Assembly (NCBI RefSeq): GCF_042466685.1
Contig: NZ_CP170448.1
Coordinates: 1,302,001-1,366,000 of the forward strand
Origin: Vreelandella sp042466685
Lineage (GTDB): Bacteria > Pseudomonadota > Gammaproteobacteria > Pseudomonadales > Halomonadaceae
DNA length: 64,000 nt
Direction: 5' to 3'
Shown: positions 1 to 7,567 of the stretch, in pieces
Layout of the letters: each line of letters begins with the position of its first letter
Position numbering within the stretch: position 1 is the stretch's first letter
The notes under the pieces: generated by a model
Databases searched by the model: none
What the model was told of the DNA's origin: nothing
Seen by the model: only the letters and a program-made list of their open reading frames with translations
Made by a program: the position numbers and the translations under genes

Positions 1-261
1 GATCAAGAAATAGATGGGTTAGTTTCAATTGTTCCAATTGGTTAATCGAATATTTTCTTTTCACCCGCTAAGCTGAAGATGGTGAACCATTGAAAACTGT
101 TCTGCCTCGTGCCATGCAAAGCATGGTCACACATTACGCTAGGGGGTTGAGTCACACGACTTGCCTCTTACTGCTAACTTGCAGTGCAATGGTGCCAAGC
201 CACATTCAACGGAATGAAAGAGAGCTCGGAACAAGTGGGCTCGTAACGAAAAGGAACGCTC
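1..261. other. Leader region without a supported gene
   Basis: No convincing coding sequence is visible. The short open frames here carry no recognisable domain and one reads antisense into the next gene. The DNA is more AT-rich than the downstream genes, as expected for a promoter region. A Shine-Dalgarno-like AAGGA sits just before the ATG at 262. No tRNA-like fold or terminator was recognised. Confidence 0.5.
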
Positions 262-1281
262 ATGTCGGCGCCTAACGATGTTGGCAATGCCTCCAATGCC
301 GCCAAAGAAAACTGGGCCACCGCCTTCTGGGTGGTCAACCCAGGAGAAGGCGAGCTGCGGCGTGAACAACTTAGTCCTCCCGCTCAGGATGAGGTACGTG
401 TACGTACCTTGTACAGCGGTATCAGCCGCGGCACTGAATCCTTGGTGTTCAATGGTCGCGTGCCTGAAAGCGAATTCTCCCGCATGCGTGCTCCCTTTCA
501 GTCGGGAGAATTTCCCGCACCGGTCAAGTACGGCTACTGCAGTGTGGGAAAGGTTAAGCAAGGACCTGATGCCCTGCTGGATAAAACTGTTTTCTGCCTA
601 TTTCCCCATCAAGACGACTACGTGGTACCCGCTTCGGCGGTGCTCACCATACCTGACCACATGCCCGCTAAACGCGCTGTGCTAGCCGCCAATATGGAAA
701 CCGCCATTAACGGCGTGTGGGACGCAGAGCCTATGCTGGGTGAGCGAGTCTGTGTGATTGGCGCTGGCGTAGTCGGCGCGTTGGTGGCGTATCTGTGTGC
801 TCAGATACCCGGCGTTGACGTGCATTTAGTCGATATTAACCCTGAGCGCCGCCAGCTCGCAGAACAGCTAGGTGTGGTGTTTTGTACCCCCGAACATGCT
901 CCACAAGATCAAGACTGCGTGATTCATGCCAGCGGCCATTCTGAAGGGCTACGCAAAGCGATTGAACTGATCGGCAGTGAAGGGCGCATTGTCGAGATGA
1001 GCTGGTATGGTGAAGGCGATGTCGCAATACCGCTAGGCGGTGCTTTCCACTCCCAGCGGTTGACGCTAAAGGCCAGCCAGGTAGGCCAACTGCCGCCTAA
1101 ATTACGCCCACGCTGGGACTATCAGCGCCGCTTAACATTAGCGCTGAGCCTGTTGGTGGATGAGCGGTTGGATGCACTGATCAGTGGCGAAAGCGACTTT
1201 GATCAGTTCCCCTCGCTGGCCCCTAAACTGTTTGGCCCAGGCAGCGTTGAGCTCTGTCACCGCCTGCGCTACACCGCATAA
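262..1281 (+). CDS. MDR-family (BchC-like) dehydrogenase lacking catalytic zinc ligands
   Basis: This 339-residue protein is a medium-chain dehydrogenase/reductase with an N-terminal GroES-like half and a Rossmann half; the nucleotide loop GAGVVG is at residues 167-172. It resembles the bacteriochlorophyllide dehydrogenase BchC type of MDR. The usual catalytic zinc motif GICGTD is replaced by SGISRGTE (52-59), and the usual GHE by KYGYCSVG (89-96), so zinc-dependent alcohol oxidation in the classical way is unlikely. The ATG is preceded by AAGGA. It is the first gene of a run with a pterin-synthase-like gene 27 bases downstream, then a glycosyltransferase. The substrate is unknown; I infer oxidation or reduction of a small cofactor-like intermediate. 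Confidence 0.85.
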   Translation: MSAPNDVGNASNAAKENWATAFWVVNPGEGELRREQLSPPAQDEVRVRTLYSGISRGTESLVFNGRVPESEFSRMRAPFQSGEFPAPVKYGYCSVGKVKQGPDALLDKTVFCLFPHQDDYVVPASAVLTIPDHMPAKRAVLAANMETAINGVWDAEPMLGERVCVIGAGVVGALVAYLCAQIPGVDVHLVDINPERRQLAEQLGVVFCTPEHAPQDQDCVIHASGHSEGLRKAIELIGSEGRIVEMSWYGEGDVAIPLGGAFHSQRLTLKASQVGQLPPKLRPRWDYQRRLTLALSLLVDERLDALISGESDFDQFPSLAPKLFGPGSVELCHRLRYTA

Positions 1282-1308
1282 CCCATTTGCCCATTTTTTG
1301 GAGACGCT

Positions 1309-1707
1309 ATGTTTCGTTTATGTGTTCGTGACCACTTTATGATCGCCCACAGTTTTAAGGGGGAGATCTTTGGCCCCGCCCAGCGCACCCACGGCGCTAC
1401 CTATGTGGTGGATGTGGTTTTTCAGCGCCCCGAGCTGGATGAGGATGGTCTGGTGATCGATATCGGTCTGGCCAGCGAAACGGTGAAAGCGGTACTGGCT
1501 GGCTACAACTTCACCAACCTGGATGAAGTACCTGAGTTTAAGGGCAAAAACACCACCACCGAATTTATGGCCAAGGTGATCTTTGACCAGCTCGCCAAGG
1601 CAATTGGTGAGGGGAAAATGGGCTCCACCGCCCAGGGGATTACCCATATGGAGATCAAACTGCATGAGTCCCATGTGGCTTGGGCTAGCTACGAAGGCGC
1701 GCTATGA
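1309..1707 (+). CDS. 6-pyruvoyl-tetrahydropterin synthase/QueD-like protein with replaced catalytic residues
   Basis: The 132-residue protein has the length and order of conserved blocks of the PTPS/QueD family, which normally converts dihydroneopterin triphosphate using a zinc held by three histidines and a Cys-His-Asp catalytic set. By alignment to E. coli QueD from memory, zinc ligands His14 and His28 are kept, but the third (HGH) is Ala30. The catalytic Cys is Ala24, and the Asp-His pair is Asn67-Phe68. The late conserved Glu is kept as Glu120. So the fold is clear but the chemistry must differ, or the protein only binds a pterin. GGAG precedes the ATG. Its stop overlaps the next start by 4 bases (ATGA), indicating translational coupling. 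Confidence 0.85.
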   Translation: MFRLCVRDHFMIAHSFKGEIFGPAQRTHGATYVVDVVFQRPELDEDGLVIDIGLASETVKAVLAGYNFTNLDEVPEFKGKNTTTEFMAKVIFDQLAKAIGEGKMGSTAQGITHMEIKLHESHVAWASYEGAL

Positions 1708-3641
1708 GTCAGCGTTTCACCTTAATCGTTGCCGGTGACCCCACTCAGCGTACCGGCGGCTATATTTATGACGCCCAGATTGTCTCGGCCTTGCGTGACC
1801 AGGGTTGGGAAATTGACGTCGTCGGCTTGGCGGGAAGCTTTCCCGACGCGGATGCCGAGGCGGCGATAGCCCTCTCCCAGGCACTTGCGTCGCTTCCCGA
1901 TCAGGCCGCGGTAGTGATTGATGGCCTGGCCATGGGGGCGCTGCCGGAGGTGGTTGCTCAGCATGCCCAACGGCTCGATATCACCGCCTTGCTGCATCAC
2001 CCCTTAGGCGATGAATCTGGCCTTAATGAGGCCGATCAGCAGCGTTTTCATCGCAATGAGTTAACCGCCCTTGCCCACGTGGCACGGATTATTGTTACCA
2101 GCCAGTTTACTGCCCGGCGGTTACCTGAGCTTGCTGACCATTACGCTCTAACCCTCAATGCGAATGTAACAGTGGTTGAACCGGGCGTGGCCCGGGCGCC
2201 GATTAGCCCCGCAGCAGCGCCGGGTGAACCCCTACGCTTGCTGTGCGTGGCAACGCTAACGCCGCGCAAGGGGCAGGATGTGCTAGTGCAAGCGCTGGCG
2301 GGCGTTGCCGGTGATCACTGGCAGTGTGACTGCTACGGCGGCGCACGTGACCCTGAGTTCGCTCAGCGCGTAGAGCAACTGATTGAGCAGAACGGCTTGC
2401 AGGCCAGCGTGCAACTGCACGGCGAGTGCGATAGCGAGACGCTGGAAGCAGCTTATCGCAATGCCCACGTGCTGGTGCTGCCGTCCTGGTATGAAGGCTA
2501 CGGCATGGTGGTCACCGAGGCCCTCGCTCACGGCCTGCCGGTAATTACCACCACTGGCGGGGCACTTCGCGATACCTTGCCGGAAGGTGCAGGGTTAAGC
2601 GTTGAACCGGGTGATAGTGAGGCGCTGCAAGACGCCTTGAGCCGTTTTTGCCATGATGGCCAGCTACGCCAGCAACTGCGGCAGGGCGCTGCCCAGGCCC
2701 GTAATGCGTTGAGCGACTGGCAGGCTGCGGGCGATAAGTTTGCCGTGGCGTTAACTGCGCGCAACGATTTTCCCGATTTGAACGCAGGCAGTCAGTTTGC
2801 GTCAGACTGGTTGGCGCTGCGTGAGGCGGCAGATGCCGTGTCCCGCAGCCAGCGCCTTGCAGCGCAAGCCAACGAGTGGCTGAACGTGCGCACTTCAGCG
2901 CCGCTGATAGCAGATCTTGGCTGTGGCCGGGGCAGTAATATGCGCTTTCTGGCGCCCCGCTTGGGTGGCCGTCAGCGCTGGAAATTGATCGATCACGACG
3001 CCCTTTTGTTAGCCCAGGCGCGGCAATGTTCCGCTGGGTTAAGCGATAGCCAAGGGCAGCCCGTTGCCGTTGAGACCCACTGCTTATCGTTGGAGCCGGT
3101 TGCCAATGTGCCGCTCGCCGATGCGCACTTGGTGACCGCATCGGCGCTGTTAGATCTGGTCTCCCAGCAGTGGATCGATACCTTGGTGGCCCGGATTGTC
3201 GGGCAGCAACAAGCGCTGCTGATAGCGCTTAGCGTGAACGGTGAATGGCACTTTATTGACCCTCAAGGCGGGCCGGTGCTGGATGACGAAGACCACTGGC
3301 TGCTGGCGCTGTTTCTGGCTCATCAGCAGCGCAATAAAGGCCTGGGCGACGCATTGGGCGGTCAGGCGCACCGGGCATTAGTCGCCGCTCTGGAGGCGGC
3401 TAATTATCGCGTTGAACAAGCTGAAACACCGTGGCAGCTCGCTGCGGGCAGTCAAGAGCAACTGCCATTAATGATGGCGCTGCTTGAAGGCTGGGCTGCC
3501 GCCGCCACCGAACAAGCTCCGCAAGCCGCGGCGCGCATTGCCACCTGGCTGCAACAGCGTCAGCAAGCGGTGGCCAATGGCGAGCAGGGCATTTGGGTGG
3601 GGCACTGTGACCTGCTTGCTATGCCTCAGGAAGAGGCGTAA
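1704..3641 (+). CDS. Fusion of GT4 glycosyltransferase and class I SAM methyltransferase
   Basis: This is a 645-residue two-domain protein. Residues 1-350 form a GT-B, family 4 glycosyltransferase, with a sugar-nucleotide site around CVATLTPRKGQD (181-192) and the EX7E motif Glu264-Glu272. Residues 365-645 form a Rossmann methyltransferase with the SAM loop DLGCGRGSN at 404-412. The hinge around 345-385 has no domain signature. A fusion suggests that the same small molecule is glycosylated and methylated. It lies between a pterin-synthase-like gene (4-base overlap) and a membrane protein gene starting 4 bases after its stop, so it is part of a tight operon. Acceptor and sugar donor cannot be read from the sequence. 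Confidence 0.85.
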   Translation: MSQRFTLIVAGDPTQRTGGYIYDAQIVSALRDQGWEIDVVGLAGSFPDADAEAAIALSQALASLPDQAAVVIDGLAMGALPEVVAQHAQRLDITALLHHPLGDESGLNEADQQRFHRNELTALAHVARIIVTSQFTARRLPELADHYALTLNANVTVVEPGVARAPISPAAAPGEPLRLLCVATLTPRKGQDVLVQALAGVAGDHWQCDCYGGARDPEFAQRVEQLIEQNGLQASVQLHGECDSETLEAAYRNAHVLVLPSWYEGYGMVVTEALAHGLPVITTTGGALRDTLPEGAGLSVEPGDSEALQDALSRFCHDGQLRQQLRQGAAQARNALSDWQAAGDKFAVALTARNDFPDLNAGSQFASDWLALREAADAVSRSQRLAAQANEWLNVRTSAPLIADLGCGRGSNMRFLAPRLGGRQRWKLIDHDALLLAQARQCSAGLSDSQGQPVAVETHCLSLEPVANVPLADAHLVTASALLDLVSQQWIDTLVARIVGQQQALLIALSVNGEWHFIDPQGGPVLDDEDHWLLALFLAHQQRNKGLGDALGGQAHRALVAALEAANYRVEQAETPWQLAAGSQEQLPLMMALLEGWAAAATEQAPQAAARIATWLQQRQQAVANGEQGIWVGHCDLLAMPQEEA

Positions 3642-3645
3642 GCCG

Positions 3646-5607
3646 ATGAGACTTGCTGAGCGTTGGCATACTCGCCTGTCCAGTCCGTGGTTTCGCCGCG
3701 GGCTGGTTAGCGCTGCTCTGTTAGCGGCGGTGGCGCTGTGGGTTGAACCTCAGGCTGTCGTGGCGGAGGTACGGCGTTTCTCCGCCGAATGGGTCGTACT
3801 GGCGTTAGCCATCAGCACGCTTCAGATCATGCTCTGCGCCTGGCGCTGGCAGTTTACAGCGGGACTGATCGATGTGCCGCTGCGCTTTGCTTACGCCCTG
3901 CGTGAGTACTATCTGGCGCTACTGGTCAATCAACTGCTGCCCGGGGGGGTATTAGGCGACGCCGGACGGGCGCACCGCCATGCCACCCAAGCGCACTCTA
4001 AGGGGCGAGCCTGGCGAGCGGTGATTATTGAGCGCGCTTCAGGGCAGGTCGCCGTGGTCGTGCTTACGTTAACAGCGTTGCTGCTTTCACCGCTCTGGCA
4101 TGCTGCGTTGGGAGGGGCATTGATCACCGCGGTGGGCTTAAGCGCATTAGCTGTGCTTGCGACGGTCATGGTCATTGGCTTGCTGCTGCGCCAGCGTTTT
4201 TGCCACTGGTTAGCAGGACTGCCGCACTGGTGCCAAGCCTTGGCTGGCGATGTAAGACGCGGTCTGTTGCGTCAAGGCGTGTGGCCCCAGCAATTGCTCT
4301 CGTCACTGGTGATTGTGCTTAGCTACGGTTTGGTTATGGTCTGTGCGGCTAGGGCGATTGGGGTTGCGTTACCGGCGCTGCAGGTGCTGGCACTGACACC
4401 GGTACTGCTGCTGGCCATGCTGATTCCTTTCTCGGTCGCTGGCTGGGGGCTACGTGAAGGCGCCGCTGCGGGTGTATGGGCGCTGGTCGGCCTGCCGCCC
4501 GCCCAGGGCGTGGCGGTGTCGTTGGCCTACGGCATGTTGGTGCTGTTGGCGAGTCTGCCGGGCATCTGGGTGGCGCTGAGTCGTCGCGAAAAAGCGCAGC
4601 CTTCAAGCGGTGGTATCCCGCAGTCGCAGGTCGAAGAGAGTGTCGTCACCACAGCGGAAAGTTCGCGAGGGCGGACGCAGCGCACTCTCAAGGGTCTCAA
4701 TGGGCGTCATTTTCAGCCCTGGCCTGCCGGAGCCAATCAGCAGCGGGGCGACCAGCAGATGGAGTCGGTCAACGGCACCCGCCTCAATAAACTGAGACAC
4801 CGTAATTCCGCCGCCCTCTATCAATATCCGCGGCAGGCCCTTCTCGGCCAGCAGGTTGACAACATCATGGGGGTTGAACTGCCCGCTGGCATTCAGCGGC
4901 AGTACGCAGCGTTCAACGTGGGCCAGGCTCGTCGTTGCCTGCAGCTCAGACCTTACGCCAGCCCCCACGATATGCAGCGTCGGGGCGCTATCGGTGTTCA
5001 GCAGCGCCAGGTCGCTGGGAATACGACCGCGTGGATCCAGCACCACCCGCGCCGGGTGAGTGCCGCTAACGTGGCGCACGGTCAACTGCGGGTTGTCGGC
5101 GCTGGCGGTACCCGCACCGACGACAACGGCATCGACCAGGGCGCGCAGGCGGTGCAAGTGAACCAGACTTTCATGGCCATTGATGTAGTGGGAGTGGCCG
5201 CTCTCCGTGGCGATGCGGCCATCCATGCTCTGTCCCAGTTGCGCCACTACCCAAGTCGGTCGACTAGCCAGCGGTGTCAGGCAGTCAAGCAACTCCCGCG
5301 CCTCAACGGTGACGCTTTGGGCTGTTTGCCACTCGCCGGTTGGCGTCAAGGTGATCGCGATATCGCAAGAGTGCCGATGACGCAACGCCAACAGCCATTC
5401 CCAGGCATCGGCCAGCGCAATCGTGTTGGCATTGAGTTCGGGCATGACGCCTCCGTGCTAAAAAATCCGTTTCATCATGCGGGCGCTATTGGGTCAAGAG
5501 CAAGCAGTTCAGGGCAACCATTAGTTCAGTTTAAAGCAAATAGCTCAGCGCAAGCGTGCGCCATCCCCCTTGTAAGGAAGCCAGGAGGCCTACATGTACC
5601 AGATTGA
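3646..5607 (+). CDS. Multi-span membrane protein of the lysylphosphatidylglycerol synthase/UPF0104 flippase-like family, with an unusual antisense-overlapping tail
   Basis: The ATG at 3646 follows the upstream stop by 4 bases. Roughly the first 310 residues are a hydrophobic multi-helix domain of the UPF0104/LPG_synthase_TM type, including the family-like segments NQLLPGGVLGDAGRA and SVAGWGLREGAA. These domains are commonly assumed to move lipids or lipid-linked molecules. The recognisable domain ends near base 4590. The frame then stays open for about 340 more codons, entirely antisense to the RibD-like gene, and stops at 5607 just inside the next gene. That tail is Gln/Arg-rich, without domain or membrane segments. 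I suspect the natural stop was lost by mutation or a frameshift near 4590-4620, or the tail is a chance opening. The domain call is solid; the end is not. Confidence 0.6.
   Translation: MRLAERWHTRLSSPWFRRGLVSAALLAAVALWVEPQAVVAEVRRFSAEWVVLALAISTLQIMLCAWRWQFTAGLIDVPLRFAYALREYYLALLVNQLLPGGVLGDAGRAHRHATQAHSKGRAWRAVIIERASGQVAVVVLTLTALLLSPLWHAALGGALITAVGLSALAVLATVMVIGLLLRQRFCHWLAGLPHWCQALAGDVRRGLLRQGVWPQQLLSSLVIVLSYGLVMVCAARAIGVALPALQVLALTPVLLLAMLIPFSVAGWGLREGAAAGVWALVGLPPAQGVAVSLAYGMLVLLASLPGIWVALSRREKAQPSSGGIPQSQVEESVVTTAESSRGRTQRTLKGLNGRHFQPWPAGANQQRGDQQMESVNGTRLNKLRHRNSAALYQYPRQALLGQQVDNIMGVELPAGIQRQYAAFNVGQARRCLQLRPYASPHDMQRRGAIGVQQRQVAGNTTAWIQHHPRRVSAANVAHGQLRVVGAGGTRTDDNGIDQGAQAVQVNQTFMAIDVVGVAALRGDAAIHALSQLRHYPSRSTSQRCQAVKQLPRLNGDALGCLPLAGWRQGDRDIARVPMTQRQQPFPGIGQRNRVGIEFGHDASVLKNPFHHAGAIGSRASSSGQPLVQFKANSSAQACAIPLVRKPGGLHVPD
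4603..5445 (-). CDS. RibD C-terminal-type (pyrimidine) reductase
   Basis: The 280-residue protein matches the dihydrofolate-reductase-like reductase domain of RibD, which reduces the ribosyl side chain of a diaminopyrimidine in riboflavin synthesis with NADPH. The diagnostic region starts near residue 84 (AQLGQSMDGRIAT, then SGHSHYINGHESLVHLHRLRA, here broken for length) and continues with VDAVVVGAGTASADNPQLTVR. A C-terminal IEGGG segment fits NADPH binding. The deaminase domain of full RibD is absent; the first ~70 residues are a non-deaminase extension. GGAGG precedes the ATG at 5445. It is transcribed opposite to its neighbours but sits between a flippase-like gene and a GTP cyclohydrolase gene, so a shared pathway is likely. 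A housekeeping role is less likely because no complete rib operon is present. Confidence 0.85.
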   Translation of the reverse strand: MPELNANTIALADAWEWLLALRHRHSCDIAITLTPTGEWQTAQSVTVEARELLDCLTPLASRPTWVVAQLGQSMDGRIATESGHSHYINGHESLVHLHRLRALVDAVVVGAGTASADNPQLTVRHVSGTHPARVVLDPRGRIPSDLALLNTDSAPTLHIVGAGVRSELQATTSLAHVERCVLPLNASGQFNPHDVVNLLAEKGLPRILIEGGGITVSQFIEAGAVDRLHLLVAPLLIGSGRPGLKMTPIETLESALRPPSRTFRCGDDTLFDLRLRDTTA

Positions 5608-6697
5608 ACGCGCTATTTTCGATATCCGTCGTGGATTGCCCGTGGTGGTGAATGCCGGTGAGCAACGTTTGCTCGTGCAGGCACTGGAAGGCAGTGATTC
5701 AGTCGAAGCGCTTGCCCTATTAGCGGGCGAGAGACCTTCGCTGGTGCTCACTCGTCACCGTCTGACGGCGATGGGTGTGAGCTTAACCGCTGAGGCCGCC
5801 AGCCTGCCGCTGCCAGCTCACATTAGCACCAATGAGTTGCATGGTTTGGCCACGTCAGAAACGCCCCCTCAACCTGCCGGTGGAGAGCTAAGCGGGCTAA
5901 CGCCCGCAGGGCTAGCTGAACTAGGCGCCGTGACACTAATGCGCCGCGCCTTGCTGATCCCCGCAGCGCTGTGTGCCTTTGTTAGCGAAGAGGCCACCGC
6001 AGCGATTGAGCAGCAGTTGGCAGAAGGGCGCCTACTGCAAGTCAGCGCTGAAGACGCGGCCCAGTGCCTTGCCGGGGCGCCGGGTATGCTCAAGCGGGTG
6101 AGCGAAGCGAATATCCCCCTTGAGGATGCCGCCGACAGCCGCTTTGTGCTCTTCCGTGAGCCGGACGGTCTGCGCGAGCACGTTGCGGTGGTGATCGGCA
6201 AGCCGGAACGTTGGGAAAGCGCGGTGCCGCTACGCCTGCACTCGGCGTGTTTAACCGGCGACCTGTTTGGTAGTCTGCGCTGCGACTGTGGCGAACAGCT
6301 ACGCAACGCCGTGTCGGATATTCAAACCATGGGGGGCGGCGTGCTGCTCTATTTGGCGCAAGAGGGCCGGGGCATTGGCTTAGCCAATAAGCTGCGTGCC
6401 TATACCTTGCAAGATGGTGGGCTGGATACCGTGGATGCGGATCAAGTGCTCGGTTTTGGTGATGACGAGCGCCAGTATGCCGTGGCGGTGGATATGCTCA
6501 ACGCCCTCAATATCGATCAGGTACAGCTACTCACCAATAACCCGCTGAAGATAGAAGCGCTTCGCCAGGGCGGTATCGAGGTGGTCTCACGCCAAGCACT
6601 ATATGGCAGCGTGACCGACCATAATCAGCGCTATCTGAATGCTAAAGCTACCCGCGGTGGACACTTGCTGGAAGACGTATTAAGCGGCCAGCGATGA
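5594..6697 (+). CDS. GTP cyclohydrolase II with a degenerate RibB-like N-terminal domain
   Basis: The 367-residue protein has a C-terminal GTP cyclohydrolase II domain (about 190-360). The zinc ligands Cys219, Cys230 and Cys232 lie in HSACLTGDLFGSLRCDCG, followed by the catalytic stretch QEGRGIGLANKLRAY and LLTNNPLK. This enzyme opens GTP to a diaminopyrimidine ribosyl phosphate and formate. The first ~180 residues start like DHBP synthase (AIFDIRRGLPVVV, RPSLVLTRHRLTAMGV), but the acidic EDRENEGD active-site motif of RibB is missing, so this half is probably not a DHBP synthase. CAGGAGG precedes the ATG. No FMN riboswitch was recognised in the 148-base gap upstream, which argues against ordinary riboflavin regulation. 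Confidence 0.85.
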   Translation: MYQIERAIFDIRRGLPVVVNAGEQRLLVQALEGSDSVEALALLAGERPSLVLTRHRLTAMGVSLTAEAASLPLPAHISTNELHGLATSETPPQPAGGELSGLTPAGLAELGAVTLMRRALLIPAALCAFVSEEATAAIEQQLAEGRLLQVSAEDAAQCLAGAPGMLKRVSEANIPLEDAADSRFVLFREPDGLREHVAVVIGKPERWESAVPLRLHSACLTGDLFGSLRCDCGEQLRNAVSDIQTMGGGVLLYLAQEGRGIGLANKLRAYTLQDGGLDTVDADQVLGFGDDERQYAVAVDMLNALNIDQVQLLTNNPLKIEALRQGGIEVVSRQALYGSVTDHNQRYLNAKATRGGHLLEDVLSGQR

Positions 6698-6744
6698 ACC
6701 TAATGGGGTGCTGGCTAAAGTTGCTTCCCGCTGGTTCAGTCATG

Positions 6745-7518
6745 TTAGTTGGCCAGCGGGGGCAGGTGTGCGGTTTCCGTCACCACGCTAGCCAACTGGC
6801 GGGCGTAGTGCTCCACGAGCCGTTTGCCTAATTCAGCGCTGGCGTGGCTGGCATCGCCAGCCACGCCTTGGGCGCTTAAGTCTTCCGCTAACCAGGAAAA
6901 GGCGGCAGCGCCTTCTGCGCTCACCAATGCACCACCTTCGGGGGCCGCAGGTGGAGTAGCTTGATAGTTCTCTAGCTGTACCAGCGTGGGTGCCAAATAG
7001 TGCATCATCGCGGTTTCGAGGAGCCCGCCATGCAAGCCGTAGCGGAGCTCTTCAGCGTCAATCGCGCCTTCCAGGGGCGGTAGCCGAGTATAGGTGGCTT
7101 TTACCACGCGCATGCGATACCGCCGTCGTAGGGTTAGCCCCGCCAAATCCATCACTGCCTTATTGCCTCCATGGCTGTTAAGCAGTACCAAACGACGAAT
7201 GCCGGCGCGAGCTAAGCTGTCGCCGTAGGCCTCCAGGGTGGCAATCGCCAGCGGTGCGGGCAAGCTGAGCGTGCCTGGGAAACTGGTATGCTCATCGCTG
7301 GCGCCTACCGCAATCGAAGGCAGGCAGATAACATTTAAATGGGTATCAAGCATCTCCAGCATAGCGGTTTGCAGGCCTTCGCCAATCATCAAGTCAGTGG
7401 CTAAGGGGAGGTGCGTGCCGTGCTGCTCAATGGCGCCAAGCACCAGTACCGCGACCGGGTCACGTTGGGCGAATTCGGCTAACTGTGGAGCGGTGAGGGT
7501 TTGCCAGTGGTGAATCAT
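6745..7518 (-). CDS. Creatininase-family amidohydrolase (ArfB/MftE-like)
   Basis: This 257-residue enzyme belongs to the creatininase superfamily, metal-dependent amide hydrolases that include ArfB. ArfB removes formate from the ring-opened GTP product in archaeal flavin and F420 synthesis. Visible metal/active-site residues are Glu31, His33, His36 and Asp42 in the N-terminal motif AIEQHGTHLPLATDL, the SHGGN block at 115-119, and His163/Glu168 in GLHGGLLETA. It sits tail-to-tail with the GTP cyclohydrolase II gene. I infer that it may deformylate or hydrolyse a pyrimidine intermediate, but creatininase, mycofactocin-type peptidase and other amide substrates cannot be excluded. No strong ribosome binding site is visible. 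Confidence 0.8.
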   Translation of the reverse strand: MIHHWQTLTAPQLAEFAQRDPVAVLVLGAIEQHGTHLPLATDLMIGEGLQTAMLEMLDTHLNVICLPSIAVGASDEHTSFPGTLSLPAPLAIATLEAYGDSLARAGIRRLVLLNSHGGNKAVMDLAGLTLRRRYRMRVVKATYTRLPPLEGAIDAEELRYGLHGGLLETAMMHYLAPTLVQLENYQATPPAAPEGGALVSAEGAAAFSWLAEDLSAQGVAGDASHASAELGKRLVEHYARQLASVVTETAHLPPLAN

Positions 7519-7567
7519 TGCGTGACGTGCCTATGCCTATAGAGAGTTCAAATAGTGTGCGCAAAAA

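Noticed and set aside
90..275. Short plus-strand open frame at the window start
   Set aside because: No domain, no ribosome binding site and it runs into the dehydrogenase gene in another frame.
139..561. Antisense open frame over the first gene
   Set aside because: Lies opposite a well-supported dehydrogenase, has no recognisable domain and no ribosome binding site.
2545..3141. 198-residue antisense frame in the glycosyltransferase gene
   Set aside because: Low-complexity Arg/Ser/Pro composition typical of a shadow of a GC-rich gene.
5446..5593. Possible FMN riboswitch upstream of the GTP cyclohydrolase II gene
   Set aside because: None of the conserved RFN-element blocks could be recognised, and the gap is short.
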